The notes under the pieces: generated by a model
Seen by the model: only the letters and a program-made list of their open reading frames with translations
Told to the model about the DNA's origin: nothing
The model's database searches: none
Shown: positions 6,878-13,742 of the stretch, piece after piece
Layout of the letters: each line of letters opens with the position of its first letter
Numbering within the stretch: position 1 is the stretch's first letter
NCBI GenBank assembly: GCA_023436525.1
Contig: JAEZIW010000239.1
Coordinates: forward strand, 1-24,088
Length of the DNA stretch: 24,088 bases
Direction of reading: 5' to 3'
From: Bacillota bacterium
GTDB taxonomy: Bacteria; Bacillota; Clostridia; Christensenellales; SZUA-584
Program-made: the position numbers and the translations under genes

Positions 6878-7318
6878 TTATTCAAACCAGAGCACGAAGC
6901 CTGTTTTGTCGGTGCGGTTGAACCCGGCACGTTCATAAAACGCGAGCGTGCTGTCAAGCTTAGAGCCTGTCATCAGCATCATTTTGTAGCAATGCGTATC
7001 CTTCGCTATGTTTTTGGCATATTCAAGCACGGCAGACGCATAGCCTTTTTTTCTGCAGGCTTCGTCGGTAATCACGTTTTCAATCAGCGCGTAAGGGCGC
7101 TGGGAGTGCGTGAGGTTCGGCACGATGAGCAGCACGCACGACGATACGATCATACCGCCTTCAATGCCGATAATGACGTGATGGTTCTTGTCAGAGAGTA
7201 TTTGTTCCCAAATGGCTTGGATACGGTTGGTTACAGCGGGCAGCGGTGTGCCTTTAAACTGTGTGTAAAGCGACAACAGTTCGGGTAAATCGGTCTTTTC
7301 GGCAATCCTGATCTGCAT
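6878..7318 (-). CDS. GNAT-family N-acetyltransferase
   Basis: A 146-aa GNAT-fold protein. The acetyl-CoA pyrophosphate-binding motif R/Q-x-x-G-x-A appears as RKKGYA (89-94), preceded by the motif A strand ALIENVITDEACR, and a late AFYERAGF (127-133) is the usual motif B region. I chose the start at 7318 (MQIRIAEKTDLPELL) because GGAGGG lies just upstream on the minus strand; an in-frame ATG at 7366 has no site. TATAAT at 7346-7351 (minus) is a likely -10. The substrate cannot be told from the sequence. The gene converges on the hydrogenase gene with a 41-bp gap and no obvious terminator. Confidence 0.88.
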   Translation of the reverse strand: MQIRIAEKTDLPELLSLYTQFKGTPLPAVTNRIQAIWEQILSDKNHHVIIGIEGGMIVSSCVLLIVPNLTHSQRPYALIENVITDEACRKKGYASAVLEYAKNIAKDTHCYKMMLMTGSKLDSTLAFYERAGFNRTDKTGFVLWFE

Positions 7319-7767
7319 AAAGAACCCTCCGGTGATGGATATGTTATTATACCATATATTTCCCAATTGTTCCCGGCATAGTCATACGCAATACTGATGT
7401 GATTGAAGGAGTCAATCATCAGCTTGATGAATAACCCCTCTATATGTCAAGCTTTCCACTGTGGTAGTAAACAAGTGTAACATAGAGACTACGCAGCGGA
7501 AAAGAATCTGTTGCGTCAGATCCCGGTCCGCTAGGCAGTCGCCGTTGTGGCTCTTCACTATGAAGTGGACCGGCTGATCGAAATGAGTGCCTCTCTGCAG
7601 CAATGGCACGAATGAGCTTTGTCGGCAGACTGGAGATTGGCATAATCAACCATCTTCCTATCTCTTTACCCATTTTTATGAATATATCATAATACAGGTG
7701 CCATGTTGTATTGATTGTGGGTATAATTCTCATAAGAATTTTGCCAATTGATACAGAACGAGTGATT
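7319..7767. other. Intergenic stretch with no supported gene
   Basis: This stretch holds the GNAT promoter region (7346-7351), a hairpin TGATTGA/TCAATCA (7400-7418), and a GC-richer block at about 7440-7640 where several short frames overlap on the minus strand. None of these has a ribosome site or a family I recognise. The block differs in composition from its AT-rich flanks, so it may be a decayed insertion. At 7722-7727 a TATAAT precedes the uvsE start by about 40 nt and is a probable -10, with no good -35. Confidence 0.4.
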
Positions 7768-8886
7768 ATGACAACAGCAGATGACGGACGACTTATCAAT
7801 ATTGGCTATGCGTGCCTCGCGCTTGGGATTCCAAATACCGCGATGAAAACCTGCCGCCTTGAGAATGCCACGCCGGAGCGGCTTGAGACCCTGACGGCGG
7901 GCAACTTAAACGCGCTGGAAAACCTCATCCGGTACAACGCGCATAACGGCATCCGTCTGTTTCGTATCAGTTCGGATCTGGTTCCGTTCGGATCGCACCC
8001 GTCAAAGCCTTTTGCTTGGCAGGATGCATTCGCTTCGCGCCTATCGGATATCGGCAGACTCATCAAGGCATCTTCGATGCGTGTATCGATGCACCCGGGG
8101 CAATACACCGTGCTAAACTCAACGAATCCCGTTGTGGTTGAGCGTGCAATCGACGATCTTGTTTATCACGAGCGCGTGTTAAGCAGCCTGCAGACGGACA
8201 GCGCAAGCAAAATTGTGCTGCATATCGGCGGTGTTTTCGGCAACAAAAAAGAGGCGTTACAGCGGTTTTGCACGCACTTTGCATACCTTGACGACGCGGT
8301 GAAGCGCCGTTTGGTCATCGAGAACGACGACCGCTATTTTCATGTTGGGGACGTATTGGAAACGGCAGAAAAGCTGAAAATCCCCATGGTGTTTGACAAC
8401 CTGCATCATCAAATTAACGGCTACGGTGCCAAGAACCCGTATGAGTGGATCGATCTTTGCCGGACCACGTGGCGCAGCATGGACGGCACGCAGAAAATTC
8501 ATTATGCGCAGCAGGACGAAACCAAGCGCCCCGGCGCGCATTCAAAAACCATTCGCGTGAGCGCATTTTTGGATTTTGCGCAGCAGCTTAAGGACGAGCG
8601 TATTGACATTATGCTCGAAGTGAAGGACAAGAATCTTTCCGCTGTGAAATGTGCGCTTTGCCTTGAGCAAAATGGCTGCATCACAACGCTGGAAAAACAA
8701 TGGCGTCTTTATAAATACCTTGTGCTCGAAAAGAATCCGTCCGGTTATTCGGCCATACGCGAGCTGCTCAAGGATAAATCGGCCTATCCGGCGGCGGCGT
8801 TTTTTGAAATCATCGACGCATCGCTCGGGATGCAGGAGAATAAAGGCTTTGCCGTCAATGCGGCAGCACGTTTGGGGCTGCTTTAA
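7768..8886 (+). CDS. uvsE: UV damage endonuclease, probably frameshifted at the C-terminus
   Basis: A TIM-barrel endonuclease (UvsE/UvdE family) that nicks 5' of UV photoproducts. Visible family motifs include RISSDLVPFGSHP, SMHPGQYTVLNS, the metal-site strings VLHIGGVFGNK and VIENDDR, and the late IHYAQQDETKRPGAHSK and IMLEVKDKN. The start at ATG 7768 gives MTTADDGRLINIGYACLALG, close to the usual N-terminus. A TTG at 7711 would only add a leader lying over the promoter. The frame ends at AARLGLL, but the neighbouring frame carries on in protein-like fashion (8864-9049), so a one-base indel near 8863-8866 has probably removed about 60 residues. The catalytic barrel appears complete. Confidence 0.88.
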   Translation: MTTADDGRLINIGYACLALGIPNTAMKTCRLENATPERLETLTAGNLNALENLIRYNAHNGIRLFRISSDLVPFGSHPSKPFAWQDAFASRLSDIGRLIKASSMRVSMHPGQYTVLNSTNPVVVERAIDDLVYHERVLSSLQTDSASKIVLHIGGVFGNKKEALQRFCTHFAYLDDAVKRRLVIENDDRYFHVGDVLETAEKLKIPMVFDNLHHQINGYGAKNPYEWIDLCRTTWRSMDGTQKIHYAQQDETKRPGAHSKTIRVSAFLDFAQQLKDERIDIMLEVKDKNLSAVKCALCLEQNGCITTLEKQWRLYKYLVLEKNPSGYSAIRELLKDKSAYPAAAFFEIIDASLGMQENKGFAVNAAARLGLL

Positions 8887-9049
8887 AACGCTGTGTACAC
8901 CCTCGGAAAAGACCGTCTTTGAAAAGCTGCTCAACGGTTATCGGTCGGGGCAGAATTCTTTTTCAAGCGTAAAAAGATATCTTTTTAAACTAAGTGTTAA
9001 ATACAACTTAACTTATCTGGTCGATTCGCACTTCTTTATTGGAGAATGA
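8864..9049 (+). other. Out-of-frame C-terminal continuation of uvsE
   Basis: Reading +1 relative to uvsE, this stretch encodes QHVWGCFKTLCTPSEKTVFE and continues through NGYRSGQNSF and VKYNLTYLVDSHFF before a stop at 9047-9049. The pattern of a WGxFK opening, an EK..F helix, a YRSG turn and a KY..TYL..S.FF end resembles the small helical tail seen in some UvsE proteins and in DUF1722. It overlaps the last codons of uvsE and has no start or ribosome site of its own. It is either the true C-terminus displaced by an indel or a recent mutation. Confidence 0.55.
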
Positions 9050-9068
9050 TGTTAAATTATTATTAAAT

Positions 9069-9098
9069 GTGACAAAATTACTTTTCTTTATTTGTAAT
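9069..9098 (+). promoter_or_regulatory. Candidate promoter for the B12-sensor/ABC operon
   Basis: GTGACA (9069-9074) and TGTAAT (9093-9098) are spaced 18 bp apart in very AT-rich DNA about 60 nt upstream of the start at 9157. The match is moderate, and other AT-rich hexamers nearby could serve. Confidence 0.35.
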
Positions 9099-9156
9099 AG
9101 GAATTATTCTAAATAAAAATAAATTAATCATTTTCACAGAAAAGAGGCGAACGCAT

Positions 9157-9798
9157 TTGCTTGAAAAGCTGATTGAACTGATCGAAAAGCAGAATAAGGC
9201 GCAGGCCGTCACATTTTGCCTCGATGCCTTAGAGCAAGGCAAGGTGACCATTGCCGAGCTTTATGAAAGTGTGCTGGCACCTGCACTGAACCGCATCATC
9301 GTGACGCACAGCATTGAGGACGATATGATTTGGCGCGAACACATGATGTCGTCCATCGTCCGCAGTATCGTGGAAACTTGCTACCCGTATGTTCTCACTG
9401 AACGCGAGCAAAAAGCGTTGCAGACCGATGAAACGGTGCTTGTACTCTGCCCGAAGCAGGAGGAGCACGAAATCGGTGCGCGCATGGTTGCAGACTTCTT
9501 TACCATCTGGGGATACAACACCGTTTACATCGGCGCCAACACGCCGGAAAAAACCGTGCTCAAAGCGGCAGAGACGCTGAAACCGCGTTATATCGCCCTC
9601 AGCGTGTCGAACTATTACAATATGTTTGCCGCCAAAGATTTGATTACGACGATCCAAGCACACAATCCGGTGACGGTATTGGTTGGTGGGCAGGCGTTTG
9701 CAAAGAACCCTGAGGCTGTAAAAACAATCGGCGCGGGCGCGTTGCTGAAAAGCTTTGATGACATTGGCAGCTTGCGTAAAGGGGGTGGCGGTCAATGA
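9157..9798 (+). CDS. Stand-alone cobalamin-binding sensor-like protein (CarH/LitR-type B12 module)
   Basis: A 213-aa protein with a helical cap (about 1-85) followed by a Rossmann B12-binding domain (about 93-205). The base-off cobalamin motif appears as E102-x-H104-x-x-G107 in KQEEHEIGARM, followed by YIGANTP (124-130), LSVS (148-151) and VGGQA (176-180). The ExHxxG form and GANTP turn are those of CarH/LitR B12 photoreceptors rather than the DxHxxG with GKN of methyltransferase corrinoid proteins. The cap keeps the EH pair (E61-H62), but the tryptophan of the CarH W-x9-EH motif is histidine (H51). There is no MerR DNA-binding domain. It starts at TTG 9157 with AAAAGAGG about 10 nt upstream, and its stop overlaps the permease ATG (ATGA), implying coupled function. 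Ligand and light response are inferred. Confidence 0.82.
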   Translation: MLEKLIELIEKQNKAQAVTFCLDALEQGKVTIAELYESVLAPALNRIIVTHSIEDDMIWREHMMSSIVRSIVETCYPYVLTEREQKALQTDETVLVLCPKQEEHEIGARMVADFFTIWGYNTVYIGANTPEKTVLKAAETLKPRYIALSVSNYYNMFAAKDLITTIQAHNPVTVLVGGQAFAKNPEAVKTIGAGALLKSFDDIGSLRKGGGGQ

Positions 9799-10949
9799 GA
9801 CTTGCGCTTAAAATCGCGGCGCGATTTTTATCCGCCAGCCGCGGGCAGACCATATTGATCGTACTCGGCATTGCCATCGGCGTGTCGGTGCAAATATTCA
9901 TCGGCTCCTTGATCGACGGGCTTCAGCGTTCGCTGGTGGATAAAACCATCGGCAGTTCATCGCATGTCACCATTGTGCCCGCTGACAACGAGAAGGATTT
10001 TACGCAGGATGACGACCTCATTGCACAGCTCCTGGATAATGCGGACCTGACAGCCGTTTCCGCGGCGTACGATTCCTCCGGTTTTGTCAAGGTAAATGAA
10101 GATACATACCCCGTTCTGATGCGCGGCTTCGATTTTGCGGATGCCAACTCGATATACAAGTTTGACAAGAACCTGATCAGCGGCATAATGCCCAAAGAAG
10201 AAAACGAGGTGATTGTCGGCAAAGATTTGGCCAATAGCGCCGGTATTGAGTCGGGAGATAAGGTCAGCTTTATCACACCGCTGGGAGGAGAGACGCAGGT
10301 TACCGTCACGGGCATATTCGATTTGAAGGTGGCAGCAGTCAACAAAACGTGGGCGCCCGCGACGCTGTTAACAGCGCAGACGGTGTTTGACAGCAAGGGG
10401 CGGCTCACATCTGTTGAGACGCAGGTGAGCGATGTGTTTGCGGCGGACGACACCGCAGCGGCGATTGCAAAGGATTTGCCGGATACGCTCAGCGTTACCA
10501 ACTGGAAGGATCAGAACGAGCAGCTGTTAAGCGGCCTCAAGGGGCAGTCGGCTTCGAGCTATATGATACAGGTGTTTGTGCTGCTGGCAGTGCTGCTTGG
10601 TATCAGCTCGGTGCTCGCGATATCCGTTGTGCAGAAATCGCGACAGATTGGTATTTTGAAAGCGATGGGCATTAAGAACAGAACAGCGCGCGCGATCTTT
10701 CTGTTACAGGGGCTTATCCTTGGAATCATCGGCGGCGCAATCGGTACAGGTCTTGGAATCGGCCTGTCGTACGCCTTCTCAAATTTTGTGAAGAACCCGG
10801 ACGGAACACCTCTTGTGCCGTTTTATCTCGATACGCAGTTCGTGGCCATGTCGGTGCTGATCGCAATACTCGCGGCGATGGTGGCCGCACTGATTCCGGC
10901 GCGCAAGTCGTCCAAATTGAACCCGATTGAGGTGATACGCAATGGCTGA
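9795..10949 (+). CDS. MacB/FtsX-type ABC transporter permease
   Basis: A 384-aa permease of the MacB/LolE type. There is one membrane segment near residues 19-40, an extracytoplasmic domain of about 200 residues (45-250, MacB core-domain type), then three membrane segments at about 256-279, 301-328 and 347-368 forming the FtsX domain. The cytoplasmic loop KSRQIGILKAMGIKNRTA contacts the ATPase, and the C-terminus ends LNPIEVIRNG as is typical. Such transporters work by mechanotransmission and export peptides or drugs, or act on envelope lipoproteins. It overlaps the B12 protein by 4 bp and the ATPase by 8 bp, so the three form one unit. The substrate is unknown. Confidence 0.93.
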   Translation: MRLALKIAARFLSASRGQTILIVLGIAIGVSVQIFIGSLIDGLQRSLVDKTIGSSSHVTIVPADNEKDFTQDDDLIAQLLDNADLTAVSAAYDSSGFVKVNEDTYPVLMRGFDFADANSIYKFDKNLISGIMPKEENEVIVGKDLANSAGIESGDKVSFITPLGGETQVTVTGIFDLKVAAVNKTWAPATLLTAQTVFDSKGRLTSVETQVSDVFAADDTAAAIAKDLPDTLSVTNWKDQNEQLLSGLKGQSASSYMIQVFVLLAVLLGISSVLAISVVQKSRQIGILKAMGIKNRTARAIFLLQGLILGIIGGAIGTGLGIGLSYAFSNFVKNPDGTPLVPFYLDTQFVAMSVLIAILAAMVAALIPARKSSKLNPIEVIRNG

Positions 10950-11628
10950 AATCATGACACTTAAAAATATCAACAAAATATACGGCGACAAGATCAAGAC
11001 GCAGGTGCTGTTTGATGTGAATGTGGGGTTTGAAGCGCAATCGTTTAATTCGATCATCGGAGAATCGGGCAGCGGTAAATCCACGTTGATGAACATTCTC
11101 GGCACGCTTGATACGCCGACAAGCGGCGATGTGCTGATTAACGGCGTGAATTCCACACAGCTCAGTAATAACAAGCTCGCGGCACTGCGCAACGAGACGA
11201 TCGGCTTCGTATTTCAGTTTCATTATCTGCTGCCCGAATTCACGGTGCTGGAGAACGTATTGATGCCTTATCTGATTAAGCACGGTCGGGTGAGCGCTGA
11301 AGCGAAGAAGCAAGCCGATAAGCTTCTTGATATTGTGGGGCTGACGCGTGTGAAGAAAAACAAGGCAACGGAGATTTCGGGCGGACAGCAGCAGCGCACG
11401 GCCATTGCGCGGGCGTTGATCAACAACCCCGCGATTGTGCTGGGCGATGAGCCGACGGGCAACCTCGATTCGATGACGACTGAGACGGTTTATCAGCTGC
11501 TGCGCGATATCAACGAGGAGTTTAAAACCACCTTCATCGTCATCACGCACGACCGACGTGTGGCGGAGAAGGCGGACAGGATTATCGAGATTAAAGACGG
11601 ACGCATCGAGATGGATATACGAAAATAA
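10942..11628 (+). CDS. ABC transporter ATPase (LolD/MacB type)
   Basis: A 228-aa nucleotide-binding subunit. The Walker A motif is GESGSGKST (40-48), the Q-loop is FVFQFHYLLPEF, the signature is ISGGQQQRTAIARAL (145-159), Walker B is AIVLGDE (164-170), and the switch histidine is H203 in VITHD. Length and motifs fit the LolD/MacB exporter class that pairs with FtsX-type permeases. It begins inside the permease gene with GAGGTG a few bases upstream. A later in-frame ATG (10954) would trim only four residues. It is the last gene of the unit. Confidence 0.95.
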   Translation: MAEIMTLKNINKIYGDKIKTQVLFDVNVGFEAQSFNSIIGESGSGKSTLMNILGTLDTPTSGDVLINGVNSTQLSNNKLAALRNETIGFVFQFHYLLPEFTVLENVLMPYLIKHGRVSAEAKKQADKLLDIVGLTRVKKNKATEISGGQQQRTAIARALINNPAIVLGDEPTGNLDSMTTETVYQLLRDINEEFKTTFIVITHDRRVAEKADRIIEIKDGRIEMDIRK

Positions 11629-11754
11629 AATGATGGCAGCGGTTTCGGATGAAAGCACAGTTGAGCCGCGGATAATTAGTGCTCTTGATGGCAGCCATAT
11701 TAAGCCGCGTGTGACCAATATGAAATTAATGAGCATATCAGAATCATCCGGCTC

Positions 11755-11771
11755 TTAAACCTGAGGTTTAA
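11755..11771. promoter_or_regulatory. Perfect 17-bp palindrome, possible operator
   Basis: TTAAACCTGAGGTTTAA is an exact inverted repeat around a single G. No T-tract follows, so it is not a terminator. Symmetry of this size suits a dimeric regulator, but no adjacent promoter was found. Confidence 0.3.
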
Positions 11772-11819
11772 CATGATGCTTATTTGCATTTAATGAGTTG
11801 CTGATTGAAACGAATTTCG

Positions 11820-11852
11820 GGGAGTTTGGCGTATGCCAAACTCCCTGATTTT
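11820..11852 (+). terminator. Intrinsic terminator after the ABC operon
   Basis: An 11-bp perfect stem, GGGAGTTTGGC (11820-11830) / GCCAAACTCCC (11835-11845), with a 4-nt loop GTAT, followed by TGATTTT. The T-run is imperfect, but the stem is strong. Confidence 0.8.
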
Positions 11853-11880
11853 ACGCTATGAAATTCTCGAATTCTTGCTC

Positions 11881-11909
11881 TTTATTAATAGCAAAGGTTG
11901 GGGTATAAT
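11881..11909 (+). promoter_or_regulatory. Candidate promoter for the glycosyltransferase gene
   Basis: A perfect TATAAT (11904-11909) lies 30 nt before the GTG start, with a weak -35 TTTATT (11881-11886) at 17-bp spacing. Confidence 0.5.
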
Positions 11910-11938
11910 GTCGCTAGATTCTCAATGAAGGAGACAGC

Positions 11939-12946
11939 GTGAAAGAGTATGCGGTGCTGATTCCGGCTTATCAGCCGGATGAAAAGCTTGTGCAGGTGGT
12001 GAAAAGTCTGCGCGAAAAAGACATTGATGTCACAGTGGTAGATGACGGCAGCGGAGCCGATTACGCACAGATTTTTGAACAGGCTGCGGGGGCGGGTGCG
12101 GCCTTGCTGGTACACCCGCAGAACAAAGGCAAGGGCGCGGCGCTCAAAACAGGCATTGCGCATATCGGCCTGCAAACCCATATCAAGGGCATTGTGACGG
12201 CGGATGCAGACGGACAGCACACGCCGGGAGACATCGGTCGTGTGATTGATACGATGAAGAAAAACCCCGATATGATGGTGATCGGCGCGAGGGCGTTTTC
12301 GGGTGATGTGCCTGCACGTTCGCGGTTTGGCAACACGCTGACGCGTGGCATCTTTCGCCTTGCGACAGGGCTCAAAGTATCGGATACCCAAACGGGGCTG
12401 CGCGGACTGCCAAGAGCCATCTTTCCTGAACTCATCGCCATGGAGGGTGATCGATACGAATACGAGATGAGCATGCTGTTAAATATCGATCGGTGGGGCA
12501 TTAAATTCATAGAAGTGCCGATTGAAACGGTGTATCTCGAAGACAACAAGAGCTCGCATTTTCACCCGCTGCGCGATTCGTGGCTGATATACGGCAAGAT
12601 ACTTAAATTCATCGCGTCGTCATTCGCATCGTTTTTGATTGATTACGGTTTGTTTGCGCTTTTCAGCCTCTTATTCAGGCTGGATTACTGGCTCAGCTAC
12701 ATTCTGGCGCGCGCGGTCAGCTCGTTTATCAATTATATGATCAACCGTCATATCGTCTTTGCGAAAGGCAAAGCCAGCAGTGTATTCAAATACTATCTGC
12801 TGGCGGTTTTGATAATGGCGGCAGGGTCAGGCGGGGGCGATCTGCTGACGTGGGTGGGTATTCCCGGGCTGCTCGCCAAGCTTCTCGTGGATGTGCCGCT
12901 CTTCTTTGTGAGCTACACGATGCAGCGCAAGTACATTTTTAAATAA
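11939..12946 (+). CDS. Family 2 glycosyltransferase fused to a GtrA-like membrane domain
   Basis: A 335-aa protein joining two domains. Residues 5-215 are a GT-A fold with VVDDGSG (33-39) for nucleotide binding, the metal motif DADG (89-92) and the later QTGLRG (151-156), as in polyprenyl-phosphate sugar transferases such as DPM1. Residues 220-335 are a GtrA-like domain with four membrane segments and the typical SFINYMINRHIVF (262-274) and end YTMQRKYIFK. The likely role is to make a lipid-linked sugar and carry it across the membrane for wall or teichoic acid decoration; the sugar is unknown. GTG is the start, with AAGGAG 5 nt upstream. A terminator follows the stop. Confidence 0.92.
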   Translation: MKEYAVLIPAYQPDEKLVQVVKSLREKDIDVTVVDDGSGADYAQIFEQAAGAGAALLVHPQNKGKGAALKTGIAHIGLQTHIKGIVTADADGQHTPGDIGRVIDTMKKNPDMMVIGARAFSGDVPARSRFGNTLTRGIFRLATGLKVSDTQTGLRGLPRAIFPELIAMEGDRYEYEMSMLLNIDRWGIKFIEVPIETVYLEDNKSSHFHPLRDSWLIYGKILKFIASSFASFLIDYGLFALFSLLFRLDYWLSYILARAVSSFINYMINRHIVFAKGKASSVFKYYLLAVLIMAAGSGGGDLLTWVGIPGLLAKLLVDVPLFFVSYTMQRKYIFK

Positions 12947-12962
12947 TAATTTTAGGATTTGC

Positions 12963-12995
12963 GGCGGCGAAGGTTTATCCCTTGCCGCCTTTTTT
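12963..12995 (+). terminator. Intrinsic terminator after the glycosyltransferase
   Basis: GGCGGC (12963-12968) pairs with GCCGCC (12984-12989). AAGG/CCTT extends the stem across a one-base bulge, and TTTTTT follows. Confidence 0.88.
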
Positions 12996-13228
12996 GCGCT
13001 TGTTTAACCAAGATGCTTAAATCTTTGTCTGCGATGCTTCACTTTTGGTGAAATCGCCATGAGGCGACAGGTATCTTCGAGAGTTGGCCCAAACGTGATA
13101 TCAAGGAATGTCATATTGCCGATTGGATAAACATTGATAACGAAAAACGGGTGACACACAATATGCCTGCTCATGAATAAGATACTTAAGAGAATATGCC
13201 TTCTCATCATATATCGGAGTGGAAATAT

Positions 13229-13495
13229 ATGACTTGGTACGAACCGCCTTTCGTTGATCCAAAAAAGCATATTCCCAGCGCAACCGATACCGACAACAAT
13301 GATGATGACGGCAAATTTGCGCCGAAAAGCTGGCTGGAAACACTGCCGTCAAAATCAGGCACGGTACTCGCAGCTATTCTCACCAATATCATGACAGAAG
13401 GCCTTACACCGAATCAGGAAAACATACTCGGTAACTTTATCTCGGCTGTCGGTGCACTGATCGCATACAAAGCATCGCGTGATGATGTTGTTTGA
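13229..13495 (+). CDS. Small protein of unknown function
   Basis: An 88-aa frame that looks translated: GGAGTGG lies 6 nt before ATG 13229, and the protein has a clear two-part character. Residues 1-40 are polar and acidic (DTDNNDDDG) after an opening MTWYEPPFVDP. Residues 41-85 are a moderately hydrophobic helical pair (GTVLAAILTNIMTEGLTPNQ, then ENILGNFISAVGALIAYKAS). I do not recognise the family with confidence; a small membrane-associated or holin-like protein is possible. It stands alone between the glycosyltransferase terminator and the PEPCK gene. An upstream ATG (13196) was rejected for lack of a ribosome site. Confidence 0.6.
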   Translation: MTWYEPPFVDPKKHIPSATDTDNNDDDGKFAPKSWLETLPSKSGTVLAAILTNIMTEGLTPNQENILGNFISAVGALIAYKASRDDVV

Positions 13496-13742
13496 TATGT
13501 ATCATCGACGATAAAAAGAGGGACAAGCACACGGAAAAAGACAAATATATAAGCCGCGAATACATTATTAGTCAAATACACATATGCGCTCAGTGAAAAT
13601 TTCGCAAGAATTTAAAAAAAAACTTTCATTAGGGGATTCATTTTCGTTGAAAAAGCAGTTATAATAAGAGCAATACGGTTTTGTTGTGAATCAAAAGGAA
13701 ATTTTGATTTTCGAAAAATTCAAAAAGAGGGTGAGGGTAAAG

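Larger units (their letters stand above)
11629..11938. other. Intergenic region with palindrome, terminator and promoter
   Basis: The 310-bp gap holds three features: a 17-bp perfect palindrome at 11755-11771, a rho-independent terminator at 11820-11852 and a promoter at 11881-11909. A 42-codon frame (11630-11758) begins MMAAVSDEST, but it has no ribosome site and no recognisable family, so I do not call it a gene. Confidence 0.5.

Noticed and set aside
10726..11736. 336-codon antisense frame across the ABC permease and ATPase
   Set aside because: It is antisense to canonical Walker A, signature and Walker B coding sequence, and is a codon-bias shadow.
11630..11758. 42-codon frame MMAAVSDEST... 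directly after the ABC ATPase
   Set aside because: No ribosome site, no known family, and it starts 1 nt after the ATPase stop by chance of an ATGATG. Treated as intergenic.
13004..13270. Minus-strand frame of 88 codons after the glycosyltransferase
   Set aside because: No ribosome site before any of its ATGs, an unusual composition, and it overlaps the better-supported 13229-13495 gene. Its end (ITFGPTLEDTCRLMAISPKV) looks somewhat protein-like, so a gene remnant is not excluded.
13647..13665. TTGAAA paired with TATAAT as the pckG promoter
   Set aside because: The two hexamers are only 7 bp apart, too close for a sigma-A promoter. Only the -10 is retained, with a weak upstream -35 (TTCATT at 13637-13642) at 17 bp.
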